Shown here piece after piece: positions 29,442 to 43,930 of a stretch of DNA of 64,000 nt. This DNA comes from Plasmodium malariae. Lineage: Eukaryota > Apicomplexa > Aconoidasida > Haemosporida > Plasmodiidae. The position numbers and the translations under genes are program-made. Location: contig NW_021638326.1 of assembly GCF_900090045.1 (NCBI RefSeq), forward strand, positions 1 to 64,000, in the 5' to 3' direction. Each line of letters begins with the position of its first letter. The first letter of the stretch is position 1. The notes beneath the pieces are model-generated. The model searched no databases. It had not been told where the DNA came from and was given only the letters and a program-made list of their open reading frames with translations.

Positions 29442-30412
29442 ATGGAACAAAGTATTAAGTTTATCTTTTTTATTAAAATTTCAATGCTTATTCTTTTAAA
29501 TTGGATATATCATTTTTACAGTGACATGGTAATTTAATCATTTTTGGAAGAATTTGTATTATTCATATCTTTATTATTTATTATTATTAATTATTTTTTT
29601 CTAGAATGCAATTTTTTATCAATTTATATATAAAATATTTACATTTTATTTTTTAGAGTAGGCATAACAAGTTCTTGGTTGAGAAGTATGGTTTTTTAAA
29701 AAATTAGATAAACGAATTTATCGATTATTAGTATTAAGTGAAAATTGTATTTTGCAAATGCTGGAGATTTAGAATTAAAGATACCACGTAATAAAAAAAA
29801 AGGAACGAAAAATTACTTACAATAGATAATGAAAAATGGGACAAGGAAAAAAAGGAAAAATTATATAGAAGCTTATTATATAAGGAAAAATTAATAAAGA
29901 GTCTTATGAAAAATAAATGTTCCATGTTAAATAAATCATATAACTATTATGAAAAAAAAATAATGAATGAAGTAAATGATAGAACTTTTTTTATATAAAT
30001 GATGTAAATTAATAATAAGTATTATAAAAAATTAAAACGTAAAAAATACAGATTACGACTTTGCTTACTTTCAATATTGTTCATAGTAGTATTAATTTTA
30101 TCTAAAGTAGATTTATCATTAGGGGAATTTAAAAGGACTGGTAATTTTTTAAATGAATTATGAGTTTTATTAGGATATAATAATGGAATACCATCCGAAA
30201 CTAGTACATCTTCTCCGGAAGGTTTGCATGCTTTTTTTTCATCTACATGTCAATTGAAGAATTTTATAGGAATCAAGGTGTTTGGTATGATAATGTATTG
30301 TTAACCTATCTTAATATTGGGTATTACACTAATTCAAATAATTTTTTTCTATTATAAAAATGTTATAAAACGTAAAAAAATTAGATTCTTAGAAGAGTAC
30401 CATGAGTGGTAA
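29442..30412 (+). pseudogene. fam-l: fam-l-like gene, decayed
   Basis: Exon 1 (29442-29528) is an intact 29-codon signal-like exon, MEQSIKFIFFIKI..., and the intron 29529-29656 has good splice sites. Exon 2 meets a TAG after 16 codons. The export-type motif (IYRLL) continues in another frame. From about 30010 a single frame recovers the C-terminal half: KYRLRL and a first membrane span, a loop with an internal TGA, a second membrane span after an internal TAA, and a basic end LEEYHEW at 30412. Multiple independent lesions make this a true pseudogene rather than an assembly error. Confidence 0.85.
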
Positions 30413-32428
30413 GGAATATGTTCATTTATGTAAATAATTTTTTAATGTTATGCACTACATGCAAAATCTTTAATAACATATTATATATAATAATAATTTT
30501 TTAAATTTTATATATGAATCTACATATGTGTTATTATATTTATAATTTAAGTGTAAAAAGGATATGTTTATATTTTTTTGTTGATGTGAATTTTTGAAAG
30601 TGTTTTAATTTTTAATTTAATGTGTTCTTTCTTGTGAATTAATTATTTTGGCTTAATATAAATATATATATATATATATATATATTTTTCTGTTTATATA
30701 AAAATTTCAACGAAAAATAAATATTTGTACGCTAAGCTAAATACGTAAAATCACAATTAATATTATTTTATTTGAAAACATTTGTTAATTTATATTTTTA
30801 CTATATATATTAGTGTTTTATATTTTTTATCATTATATAGTATAAAATTAATATTTTTTAAGGTTATTATGAAAAAGAATTATTACTTTTAAATTAACAA
30901 ATAACGCGTCTTATTTTGTACATAACGAAAGAAAATGATTATATTTAATGTATTAATATTTTTTTTTTTTTTTAATTATAATATAACATCTTAAACGTTT
31001 TTTTCTTTGTTAATTTCTCAATATATTCACCGAAAAAATAATATTTAAAAAAAAAAAAAATAGAATATGATAAAATAAAATTTAGGATTTTTACATGAAT
31101 TTTTTGTGAATGTTATAATATTATAATCGTCATTATTTGGTTTACCCCACATATTTAGCAGAAATAATTGAGAAGAAAACTTTTATTAACGCATATATTA
31201 TTAATAATAGAATTTTTATTTATTGTATTCATTGTTTTATGTGTAGCTGTAAAATTATTTAACTGCAAATACATTTTTGTAAGAGACCAAACAACAACTA
31301 ATATATTAGCTTTAGAATTGTCAATGCAAAAGTTTCCTAAATAATATATCATGGTAAATAATATGGTTACACTTTCTTTTTTATAATTTACCTATAATAA
31401 CCAGTATATTATTATTATAAGTAAATTTATAGTATTTGCAATATTTTTGAATTATACAATAGGATGAAATATTCATATACTAATTTTACTGTTCTCTTAT
31501 TTTTTATTTTTGTAATATATTAATAACGCTTCTAATATATATATGTAGATAAAAAATGAAAAAATTAAAGTGAATAATTTAAAAAATTTCCATTTAGAAA
31601 TAATGGTACAAATTAAATTTAATTAAGAATTATATTTTTTAAAAATATGACACAAAGGTAAAGAATAAGTTTTTATTTACTTTTTAAATATATATAATTT
31701 TCCGTACATTGAATGGTACGTTATAAATTGAACATTCTAGATATATTATAAACCATATGGTAATGTTACTTTTTATATGATTACTGAAAAGTGTGTTATA
31801 TTTTACAAAACTAAAAAAGTTGTAAATTGTATTGGACATTTCGTTAATTATTACAATTATTGTACAGTTGTAATAATTAATATTTTTTAAAGTAAATAAC
31901 ATGTTTTTCGAAAGTATAATATCTCAGATATTACAATTAATAGTGGTAAAACATTAGTCACACTAGAAATTATTATCCTAATATATAAAATATAGAAATA
32001 GATCTATATTTTATATGTTTTAGGCTGTTAGTTAAATGAATATTTCTTAATATTAATATATTTTGTATATTTTTTCATTATATTGAAATGTTTCTATGAA
32101 AAAACATGTAATCACTGGACTATATTAAATAAATAACTTATATATTTTGAATATTTATGAATGTATTAAAATTATAGTGCTTTATTTAAAGTTATTTTCT
32201 TATACATAATGTAAATATTAATAATTTATAATATTTTATTAAAGGAATTTAATTTTGATTCGAACTGTCAAATGAATTTCATATATAAACATATATATTA
32301 TTATCTTTTTATGAAGAAATAATATACAAAAATTGAAAATATATATGTAATACTATTTTACGTTGAATATATTATACTTATTATAGATGTAATTCTTTCT
32401 GAATATATAAAAAATTTTGGAAAACTTT
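30413..32428. other. Spacer between two fam-l pseudogenes
   Basis: Carries the conserved downstream block at about 30583-30660, then a TA run. Two short minus-strand frames (31155-31352, 31684-31902) lack any family feature. No gene supported. Confidence 0.45.
30662..30684. repeat. (TA)n microsatellite
   Basis: Short alternating TA run directly after the conserved 3' flank. Similar runs sit at 33664-33688 after the next pseudogene and at 45022-45075 after the gene at 43.9 kb. Confidence 0.85.
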
Positions 32429-33373
32429 ATGATGGAACAAAAAATTATATTCTTATTTATTAAAATTACTACATTTATCTTGTTATATTGGATATGTCAC
32501 ATTACAATAACATGGGTATTATAATATTATCCAAAGACATTTGTATTATTAATATTGTAATTATTTATTTTCATTAATGATTCTTTTAGTTTGAGAATAT
32601 TTTTGTATTTAAGTAAGAAATATTTTCATTTCTTCTTCTTTTTAGAGCTCGTTAAATAATAATTTAAATGAAGAATACAATCTTTGTAAAATATTAAATA
32701 CAAGAAATAATCGATTATTAGCAAAATGTAAACAGGATAAAGATTGAATTATTGAAAATTTTAAAGAAGTAATGCCAAACAATAAAGTGAAAAAATAAAA
32801 ATATATATCTAACAATAAAAAATGATCCAAAAAAAAAATACAAACCTTCATCTACAAATTCATTATATATTGAGGAATACGGTAAGATTATTGAAAAAAC
32901 TATGTGTTATAACTAAAACAAAAAAATGTTACGATTATGAAAAAAAAATATTTAAAGAACTTGATTATGAGGATTACGTTAAAAACGTGAACATAATTGA
33001 TGATAAAAAATATAAAAAAGTAGTACGTAGAAAACATAGAATAAAAATTGCTTTACTTTTGTTATTTTCCTTTGTACTGATACCACCCATGTTAGATCTT
33101 TCATTAGAGAAAATTGCAGAGGGTGAGTTTTTGGGTCTATTAAACTTATTATATTCAACTTCATCTGGTGAACATATATTTGTGTGTGGGGTAGAGGGGC
33201 TTCTGATGATATTGATAAACATAAGTGGATGTAATTAAGAAAAAATACATAAATCATTTATTTTCTTTTATAGCGTAACTTTTCTTATATTTGTTGTCAT
33301 ATTTATAATCGTGATTGTTTATTATTATAAAAAAGTTATAAAATATGAAAATATTAAGTTCAGAAATAATTAA
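32429..33373 (+). pseudogene. fam-l: fam-l-like gene, decayed
   Basis: Exon 1 reads 32429-32515 (87 nt if the first of two adjacent ATGs is used; the second ATG gives 84). The intron is 32516-32645 and exon 2 starts at 32646. Arg-Leu-Leu is at residue 52 in NNRLLAKCK. A TGA at 32745-32747 stops the frame after QDKD, followed by further stops. The fam-l core YEKKIFKELDYEDY reappears in a second frame from about 32930, with a first membrane span around 33045-33110. That frame ends at 33238, and the second membrane span with its basic tail (VIKYENIKFRNN) lies in a third frame, 33270-33373. At least one nonsense and two frameshift lesions are present. Confidence 0.85.
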
Positions 33374-36300
33374 ATAAAAAGTAATATATATATTTCTGTA
33401 AAGATAAATTTAACATATGTACATATATCTTTAGTGATATAATTAAGAACTATAACAATAACTATTTATATGTTATGAATACACCTAAATATATCAGTGT
33501 TTTTATAAGGAGACAAAAAAAAAGTATGTCTTTAGTTCTTTTGTTAATTTGAATTTTTTATTGTTTGAATAATTTTAAATTTGGAATTTAAGGAATTACT
33601 TCAGCTTAACTAAAATTTTTGTTTCTATATATACGTATTCATGTTAAAGTAGATTTCACAAATAATATATATATATATATATATATATTAAAACTAATAT
33701 ATAATGGAAAAATTCATATAATTTTATTGGAGTGTGTCATTTTATATTTGCTAATAATTTTCTTTTTTTTCGATAAAGTCTAATATGATGATATTTCTAG
33801 GTTATTTTAGAAAATGCATTATTGTTGTTAACCATAAATATACCTTTTTTTGCATTCAGTGTATATATATGAATAATTCTCGTTACATGGAAACGTATAT
33901 ATATATTTTTTTCACCAAAAGGAGAATATCAATATTTATTCTTTAAAATTTGTATTATGCGAAATATTTTATAAAATTTATTGGTTGTAAAAATCTTTTT
34001 AAAAGACTTGATTTTTTACATAGTATAAATGTGAAAATGTAAATATATCGTGAAATATTGTGCTTTTTTATTTATTATTTAGATATAATTACTTACAGAA
34101 GTTAACATTTTAAATCATTACAATTAAGGGAAATGTTTAAACCAACAGTTATACTATTTTTGTGCCTAATTGTAGTTTTTACTAAATGATTAACAAATTA
34201 TATGTATTTGTGTTATATTGAGAATTTGTATTTAAATAATCTATATATTTTGTTTATTTTTTATACCATTTAAATATTAAATTAAAGGACAATAATTAAG
34301 AACATATTAAAGTATAATCTGCTGTATTTCTTTCTAAATAAGTTTTATTTAGGATTAAACAATGGAAAGTTTATATATCATTTCTTAATATGCTACGTGA
34401 TTTTATTTTCATATTGTAATAATAGTTACTTTAGATATTATGCATATTATAATTCATGATATTTGACACAAATATCGATTTTAAAAAAAGTAAAATAATT
34501 ATATTATTAATTATATATATTACTTGTTTTGTTTTTTAATATTTTTTTTTTATTTCTTTTTTAATAGGTTTTTGGATTGTATTACCCTATAGCAATATTA
34601 AAATAGTGATTTTGCACTTATTTTATTATCTACTAAACAAGTACATTATCTGATATAAATTACAAGAATTATTAAAATGTCATTATGAATTAAATTATTT
34701 TTAGGTTATTTTAATTTTTTATTAATATTTATAAATATCCTAAGTTTTTTCATTTTTCAATATATTTATTCAATAAATTATCTAAATAATAACTATTTTG
34801 AGATATTTCTCTTATATTACTTTTAATATTTTTTATTTTATAAAGTATTGAATAGGAAACTTGATATAATGGTATATTTATATACTTTTAATGTAGTACT
34901 GGTATATGGATAAATATTTAATGAAATATTTATGAATGTATATCATGGGTTACATATTCCTCATTTAGTATTGAAAAGAAATATATGCTATATTAAAGAT
35001 ATACTAGAAACCGAAAAATTAATAAATTTTTTTTATTGATAATAAATTTTATGTTTTATTTTTATATATAATATATATCTATACAAATGATTTTATGTCA
35101 GGATATCTAATAATTATAATATGGAAGCTATGTTATTTTTATTAAATTGTGTAAAAATATATATAACACATCTATTGAGGAAAAAAGAATTGCATAATAA
35201 GTAACAATATGAAATTAAAAAATTATTTTTTTATATAAGATTAGAATAAATGTCAATATAATATATTTATTAAAAGAAGTTATATCGTTAAGTTCGATGG
35301 TATTTTATTAGTATATTTCTTAAGCTCAACAAAAGATGTGAACATAATTTTATGTACACTTTTGTTGAATTATCTCGTAGAAAATTAACAATAAATATTG
35401 TATATATTTATTTAAAATATATCCATACATACACAAAAGAGTTTTATACAAAATATAATATATTTAAAATTGGTAAAGGAATTGAATTAGGGGGTAAATT
35501 AGTTTTTTTAATAAATTAGCTTTATTTTATTAATATATTTTTTTAATGGAACATTTTTTTATATTAAAATAAGACGTTTTTTTCGTTATTTATTATTTAT
35601 TTATTTTTATAATAAAAGCGTACACTTACTTAAACCACTTCTACTGTATATCAATTTATTCTTTTATACCTGTGATATGTAACTAATGAGGCAATTAGAT
35701 GATTATAAATCTTTGTACACATAATATATAAAAGTATGATCATAAAAAATAGAGCATTATTACGTGATATATAAAATTATAAAAATAGCTTCGTATGATA
35801 AGAATTTTATTTACATTTTAATAATACATAAAAATGTAGTATACAATAAAATTTCATTAACGTATAATTTCCGTATCTTTTAAAATAGTTCATTACATAT
35901 AAAAAGTATATGCATATCTTTTATATTTATTAATATTAATTTTAAATAATAACACATTTTATACCTTATGAATAATATTATATATAATGATCTCCAAATA
36001 TAGTGGTTTTTTTAACAGTTACATAAAAACATATTATAATATTTTCCATCTCAATTATATCTGAATATATGTACTTAAACTAAATATAAACATAAACATA
36101 AAATGTAGGTGATAAAAATAAACTGTTTTTTGTTTTAATATATCATTTTACAACAAGATCAATCATTATCAATAATGTGCCATATAAACAAGATATGTCA
36201 AAATTTTCTTAAATATATAAAAATGGAGGATTTTCTAAACATATTAGTCTATCAATATAATATATTATTCTTTAATCTGTGAAATTTATGTTTATATTAC

Positions 36301-38497
36301 TAATAATAAACAATTTATGTTTAAAAATAAATCAACAATATTATAATAATCATTATAAAAAGAAAATATTCTTACTATTCTTCTCCGGAACTTCATTCCA
36401 TTAAAAAATTTTTTTTAACTTAAATATTAATTAATTTGGTGATTATCATTTATTACAGTACAACATAATTAATGTAATAAATTAAAATAGTAAAATATTA
36501 TAAAAATAATTATATATTAAATAATTATTATATGATAACAATGATTATATATTAAGGTATAATTTAAAAAATTCAAAGCACGAGTATTCCTGTAAAATTA
36601 ACTAAATATTCTTACATGAGAAGAACATTTTTTTTTAATAATTTAAGGAAATTACATAACTATCAAAATAATTAAAATATTTTATTAAAGTTATGTAATT
36701 TCCGTAAAGTAGCATTATTTAATTTTGCATAATCTGACGAATGACAAAAATACTCCCCTTAAGTAGTAAAATTTTTAATGCTTCCGTTTGAACAAAATAT
36801 ATAACATAAAAAATATATATTATAAATGAAAATTATGGTATAAAATCTTTTATAAAACTATATATTATTTGTTTTTTATTCACGGAAAAATTAAGTGATA
36901 AATATTTATTTATTTCTTCGTTGCAATTGGAAGTTTATTCAGAAAACTTTCATTTATACGTAATTATAACTTGTTTGTAACCAAAAAATACAAAAAAATA
37001 AAAAAATTAAGAATTACATTTGTATATTAAAATAAAAATCCATATTAATAAATAATATTAGCTGTAAGAAAATAAAATAAAATATACCTTATCTGTTATT
37101 CATAAAAAAAATTGCAATGAAAAATTAATATATATAATTTGTAATAATTTTTTTATGTACAATAGTTTTATTATAAATGATGGTTTTCTTCTGGCGAAAT
37201 TATAAAATTTTATATGATAACTATTTTAAAATTGTTTACAGCAAAGACAAATATCTAGGAAGGTAGGAAAATAATCGTTAACATTTTCTTAATTTATTTA
37301 TATAATTAATTATATTTTAGTTCATTTATCATTATTAATATAAAAAGGCATAATAATCGTTAACTAGCATCTATAAATTTTATTAAATAGTAATATTATC
37401 TTTCCATATTATTTTAGTATATACGAAAAATAAAGTAGATATTTTAATTATATTTCCCAAGCTTAACATAAATAGATTACATAAATTAATTTACAGTTAA
37501 ATTTGTAACAATATTTTTATTATTCTGGATAAATAAAAATATTTCTCTCCTTATTATTAAGTAAATTAACATTTTTAATTTTTTCATAAAAGGGTTTTAT
37601 AAAAAAAAATAATCTGATTATTTTATTTATAAATTAATTAATGCATAACAAAATTTTTATTAAGGATAGTCTAATATATTTTAAATAATAAAATGTTGAC
37701 CAATGACTTAAATTGACATTAATAAAGTAGAAAATTCTATATTCTTTTTATATAGTCTATATAAAAAATAATAGAATTTAATTAAAATGTATAAATTATA
37801 AGAAATATTTTTTATCATATTAAAAAACCCTTGTTTGTTACATTTCATATGTACTTTATAGAAATATCTCTACATCATTTACTTATTTTTTATTTTTGTA
37901 ACTTGAACATAGTTAAGGAAGATAATGAGAGCACCTGTGATTGTATTTCCTAAATTAGGATAAAATATATAATTTTAATAGAATGATAATATGTATAATA
38001 ATGAAATAAGTATTGCATAGGAGGTAAATTTTTAATATAACTTGGTATCCGTAATTAGGACAATGTAAATATTTAAAAGTACAAAATATCATTCAAAAAA
38101 ATATCATTAAACGGTAAATTTTTATTTATGTATACTAAAAATGATATTTACTATTATAAAAAAACATTATAATAATTTTTCATTATGTATTTATATAAAT
38201 CATAAAGTTGTGATATATTATATTATTCCTTATTTACTGTTTAATATTATATAGTATCAGTGTTTAAGGTATTTAGTTTTTATTTAATATTATTAAATCC
38301 AAAAAAAAAAAATAACATTATAATTTTTTTTATAAAATATTTTAGTTATTTTACAATATGGAACATATAAACGGACATAATTAATTATTAAAAAAAAAAA
38401 TTCTTAGAAAGCCCGATATTTAAATAAATATATATTCGTATATTTATAGTTTTTATTTTTTATTCTAGTACATACATCTTAAAATTGAAGGGAAACT
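33374..38497. other. Long AT-rich spacer (about 5 kb)
   Basis: The fam-type downstream block is at 33541-33620 and a TA run at 33664-33688. The remaining ~4.8 kb, one of the largest empty stretches in the window, shows no open frame with a recognisable motif, no RNA gene and no large repeat that I can see. Confidence 0.45.
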
Positions 38498-40364
38498 ATG
38501 GAAATGGAAGGAGATGAAAGGGTTTTTGTATATTTTCGTGTTTCATAGAAATAACAGTTTGTGCAACTTTATTGTAATATTATTTTTAACATAAATTATT
38601 AGCAAATATATTTTTTATAAGAACAACAGTTTTTATTTAATACATTTTATTTATTCGATTTTCAGGATGAAATTTTAAAAAGGCTACCTTCTTATGAGGC
38701 ATATAGTAAATTTAATTCAGATGAAAATCTGACTGAAAACAGTATTTGTAAGGAAGAAAATTATACAAAATGCGTTGACAAAGTTGCTTGTACAAACCTT
38801 TGTAAAAAAATTGAAAGAAATTTTAAATATTTATCAGAAATAAGTAAATCAAAGGATTATAATAGCCATTGTTTAAATCACACATATTGGGTAAATGAAG
38901 AAATAAGGAATTTGTTTAAATCAAGTTCAAGTAATAATATAGGAGATGTTGTTAAAGAATTTGTTAGGTTAGGATCTTTTCTTAGTACCGATTATAGGAT
39001 AAATAATTGTAATTACTTTGTTCATGAAAGCTTAGAAAAACTGAATAATAGAAAAAAAGAGAAATATTTATATGATTATTTTACAAATTATAGTTTTATT
39101 AAAAATAAAAATACTTGTACGGATGTTAGTATAAATAAATATAAAAGTTACATTAATGCTATCAGTAAATTATACGAAGATAAAAAAAAAAGTTGTTGTT
39201 GGAATAATTCATCGTTGTGCCCACGTTATTTCTTGAAATGCGATGATGAGTATAATCCTAATAATCTCCTATCTGCATTAGGATCTACAGGTGTGGAAAA
39301 TTGTGATGGACTAGAAAGTCTTAGAAAAACTAAAACAGTTGAAAATGAATTGCATTCTAAATTTTTCGAAGAAGAATTTTTGGACTCAATTCTTTTTACT
39401 ACTTGTAATATTAATAAAGAAAGCAGAAATTTATCATGTGGTTTAGTTTCAGCATCTTACTTGACACGAAATATGAATGTCGTTGAAAACAGTGAAGAAC
39501 AACGGAATAATGAAAGATATTCAGGAGGTAAAAAGGCAGAATACAGTGTAAATCAAGAAGTGGTTGAGCAACATAAAGAAATTAGGAAAAAAGCAGGACT
39601 TATTAGTTTAGAAAAAAAAAATAACATGATTTCCCCCCAAAAAGGAAAACAGATAGATCTTAGATGGAAATTAGACGCAGAGGGAAAACTGCATTGTCCT
39701 ACTAAGAAATCGAAGGGAGATACGTTAGAACTTTGCAGGTATGTAGAAGAACTGGTTAAGCAAGATATTCTTATGAAAGAAGAAAATTCTAGAGTTTATC
39801 GATTAAAGGAGGGAAAAACATGGCCAACGCAAGCATTAAATATATTTGTTAAAAGAATTGGTGAAAATGAATCAGCGGAACGTTATTCAGGACGTATACA
39901 AGTTTTAAACTCTAATCAAATAACATTTTCTGATGATAAAAATTCATTTGATCAAGAAAATATTGGAAAATATACAGAATCTAATATATTACAAAATACT
40001 TTTGTTCGTATTTCCATTGTAACTGCTTTAGTAATGGGAATAATTTTTGTTTTATTTTTTTATGTTAAAGTAAATACAAAATTTCGTTTTATATTATTAG
40101 TACATTATAAGTTTCTATTAATAATATATTTATTTTAAAATTTTGCAATTGTATTTTAATCATATTTTATATGTTTTACATCTTTAATTTGTTCATTAGT
40201 TTACTCCCTTTGGATCATGTATATGTAAAGCTAGAAAAAGGAAAAAAAGATATAGGAATAATTTCTCTGAATTAAGTACTCAAAGATTCCCAAGGAGATT
40301 CATAAAACGTACATATAGGAATTCTGAAAGGAGGAGATTTAGTGTAGTAAATATACAAGAATGA
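38498..40364 (+). CDS. pir: Long PIR protein, three exons, intact
   Basis: Exon 1 is 38498-38521 (eight codons, MEMEGDER), intron 38522-38665, exon 2 38666-40069, intron 40070-40199, exon 3 40200-40364; all phase 0 with GT/AG. The product is 530 residues, against about 320 for its neighbour at 24.5 kb. Exon 2 opens with LPSYEAYSKFN, a typical PIR start. It has a Cys-rich ectodomain including a CCWNNSSLC cluster and YFLKCDDEYNPNNLL. A charged, Lys/Glu-rich, cysteine-poor region follows, from roughly residue 270 to 450. One membrane span lies at about 455-475, and the very basic tail opens FTPFGSC. The extra length sits between ectodomain and membrane. It is probably a variant surface antigen. 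The ATG at 38504 is an alternative start with little effect on the product. Confidence 0.92.
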
Positions 40365-43300
40365 ACATCATTTCCTTGGTGTTATATATACTATTAAATG
40401 ATTAAGTTTAAAGATATTAAAAACATACAAAATTGAGATAAATATACATTTTTATTAATTATCCATAATTACAAAAAGCAAGAAATAAATAGGTACAATT
40501 AAAATATAATCATTTTTTTTTTTAACTTTTTTTATTTATTTGAATGTATTTTTTTATATATTTTTTAATATTATTATTAGTTTAATTTTTATTATAATAC
40601 TTTTTTTTCATATAACTATTTTATATAAATTACTATAATTTTGGAATACACTATTAATATTGGTTTGATATAAAAAAATATATTTGATTGTGATATTAAG
40701 TAATAATTTAAGGCTTGAGTACACCGTGTGTTTTAATAATATATTGGCAGATTATTTTTATTCATTTTAATCTTACGCAAAATGTAGTCTAATTAATTCA
40801 TTTTATGATTAGTTGAAGCATCAAATATAAGAAACACATTATAGTTATATTTAATATACAAATAAATTTAAATTCATAGATATAATTAATAAACTTAGAA
40901 CAATTAAATTAGCAAATAAAATTGTAGCTCTATTAACGTCTCAAAATATAATCATGATGTAACTCAAAAAATAATATTACTTATATTCATTTTAAAAAAA
41001 AAAAATATATAAAAAGTTAACATTAAGGATTAAGTTATAATCTGTATAACAAAGTTTTTAATTTCTAACAATATATATATATTCTTATATTAGTTTTTGG
41101 GTAAAATGATAATGCATCCGGAAAACACTACATTTATAAATATAAAATGAAGTTAATGAATATTTTGTACGCTGTAACTGATAAAACATATATTAAACAT
41201 TTAGTTAATTGAAGTTTAATATTAATTATGTTAAGGAGATGTTTCACTAGTACGATATATATTTTTGTTAGAAGAATATATTATAAATATATATGAAAAA
41301 AATTATTAAAAAAGATTTATTACTAAACAAATTAATTTAGTTATTTGCGTTAATAAAAACTCATTAAAAAATAACAAGTATTATATGTGAAACTTATATT
41401 AAGCATCCTTAAACGATTATATATTACTATTGTTAGTTAATATAATTATAGATAGTATTTTAGCTGCTGTTCAACGAACAATTTTCACGTAAAAATATAT
41501 TTATTATTCAATAATTCAATATTAAAAAAAAAATTTAATTATATGTTATAGAATTAATATATATAAAGTAAAAAAAAAAAAAAGTTCAAGAAAAAATTGA
41601 ATGTGAACCTTTAGAAGATATATTATACAAATAAATATGTATCTATAACAATTGGAAAATAAAATTTTTTGTGTCATTGATATATATAAATATTTTAACA
41701 GATCTTATAATCTAATAAATAAAAATATAATTTTGTTTAACTTATATGTTGTACATTCAATTTTTAGTATTTTAAAAACATTAACTAAAAACTATTACTT
41801 TAATTTATTTTCTCATTTTTTATATTATATTTTTTTTTTTTTTTTTTTAATCTATAATTTATTTATTTATTATATTTATAATAAGGAGTTTTATATTAAT
41901 TATTCCAATGTTACATTGTTACTTTATAAAATTAATTAAACATTTTGAAAAATATTATTTAAGTATAGTTAATTATAATATTAATATGAATTATTTTTTT
42001 TAATTAAATTAAAATTTACTAATAATAAAAACTATATATTTTATGCTTCCAACAATACTAGTAAATATATTATTAAATAATCTTATTAGCATTAAGAAAA
42101 CTTTTAGTAATAGAAGAAACGAAATATTTTAATTAGTTTTTATACCAGTGTCCTTGTTTTAGAATTATGGTTTCATAAAATAAATTATGTATATTATTTA
42201 AAATCTAAACCTCAATCTATCGGGAATGAAATTATGCGAGATAAATATAGCACTGCAGTAATGCTGTTGAAAGTTAAAAGAGAATTATAATTTATTTGTA
42301 AGACTATTATATATATATGTATATATATTATAATGTATTACTAATTTGAAGTTTTTTGTATTAATTTTAGTATTTTATATTAAAATTAACCTAAAAGTAC
42401 TATAACTAGTAAAAACATATTTGCTTTTGCATTTAATAAACATGTGGACTTTAGTAAATATAAGATAACTAAAATATTATAATTTACTTGTAATATCTTT
42501 TATAACACAAGGAATTCTCATATAATAATTCTTACTTTTATAATTATATATAATTCTTATTATAATTATAAAAAAGGTAAATCATTAATATATATATCTA
42601 TTAATTGGCATATGTAACATATATAAATTATTTGTAGATAAATTATTTATGCTCTTCGAATAAGTGTCTGTTAATTAAAATTTTTATATACATCTGAGAT
42701 CTTATTATTATTTATGAACATAATTTACTTTATTGTGTATTTATTTTAATTATTAAATTATTAATATTGTTCTTCTCATAAAAAGTACAACATTGTTTTA
42801 GTAAAATAATCATTTAATTATTTATTTATTTATTTAATATTGTATATTTATAAGCATCTATATGTATGAAGTTACTAAAATGTTTAGTTAAAAAAGAAAA
42901 ATAGTATATTTATTTTTTATATAACAGTAATTATGTTACACAAAATATGATAATATTTACTACTTTAAAAATAAAAATAAAGAATTCCAATTTTTATTTT
43001 ACTAGAATAAAACATTTTAAATCAGTAGTCAAATAATATATTACTTTTTTTTTCTTATTTATTATATAAATATTTCTTATACATATATAATTATTTAAAA
43101 AAAATAAAAAATTTAAGTATATTTAAAAATTTTCATTTAGAATTAATTGCATAAATTATGTATAATTAAAAATTATTAATTCCATAACGTATATTGGAAA
43201 AATATAAAATTATTCTTTATTTAACTTTTAAATTTTTATTTTTAATTTTCTTCGTTATAAAATTTATTTTTTTAATATATTATAAACAAATAACGAATTT

Positions 43301-43930
43301 GTAAATTTACATAGTAAATGATTCAGTAAAATAAATAGTATAGCACAATAATACAACGGATTTTTGCCTTTTTTCAATATTTTTATTATTATTATATTGT
43401 TAAAATAATTAGTATTTTATTATGAATAAGAAATTTTTCTATAATATAATGTTTATTAAATTATAATTATTATTTGGAAAATATTATTAAGATTACTTAC
43501 GTTTCTCTCTATAAATTTAACAATAAATTATATATATTCTGTACATTTTATATTTCATATAAACTTAATATTTAGAAGTATTCATGTATCTTTTTTTTTT
43601 TTTTTTTCATTGGAATAAAAAATAAAATTATTTACGTACAGCAATACATTAAATAATTAATTTATATATATTGGACATTTATTTATATTAGATTATACTA
43701 ATGAAATGTAGTTTTTTATAAATAACATTGGGATAATAATTTTACAGCATAATTTTAAAGTTATTTTCCTTTGCATTCATTGTAAATTGCATTATATTAT
43801 GTACGTATTATTAATTTTTTATGGTAAAATATTAAGAAAATAAAAATAATGTCCTTTGAAATTAAAAGAACATTATATTAATGTTAATTTTTTTCTTAAT
43901 GAATATATTATATAATTAAAATATTGTATC
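40365..43930. other. Long AT-rich spacer
   Basis: No gene supported. The 95-codon plus frame at 41652-41939 begins at TTG and is dominated by Tyr/Phe/Ile from AT-rich sequence, so it is treated as chance. The last ~80 bases (43850-43885) match the upstream element of the fam-type genes. Confidence 0.45.

Noticed and set aside
32974..33257. Minus-strand frames of 82-92 codons
   Set aside because: Antisense to the fam-l pseudogene at 32.4-33.4 kb, whose homology on the plus strand is clear.
41652..41939. 95-codon plus-strand frame
   Set aside because: TTG start, long Phe run from a T-tract, no motif, no related copy in the window.
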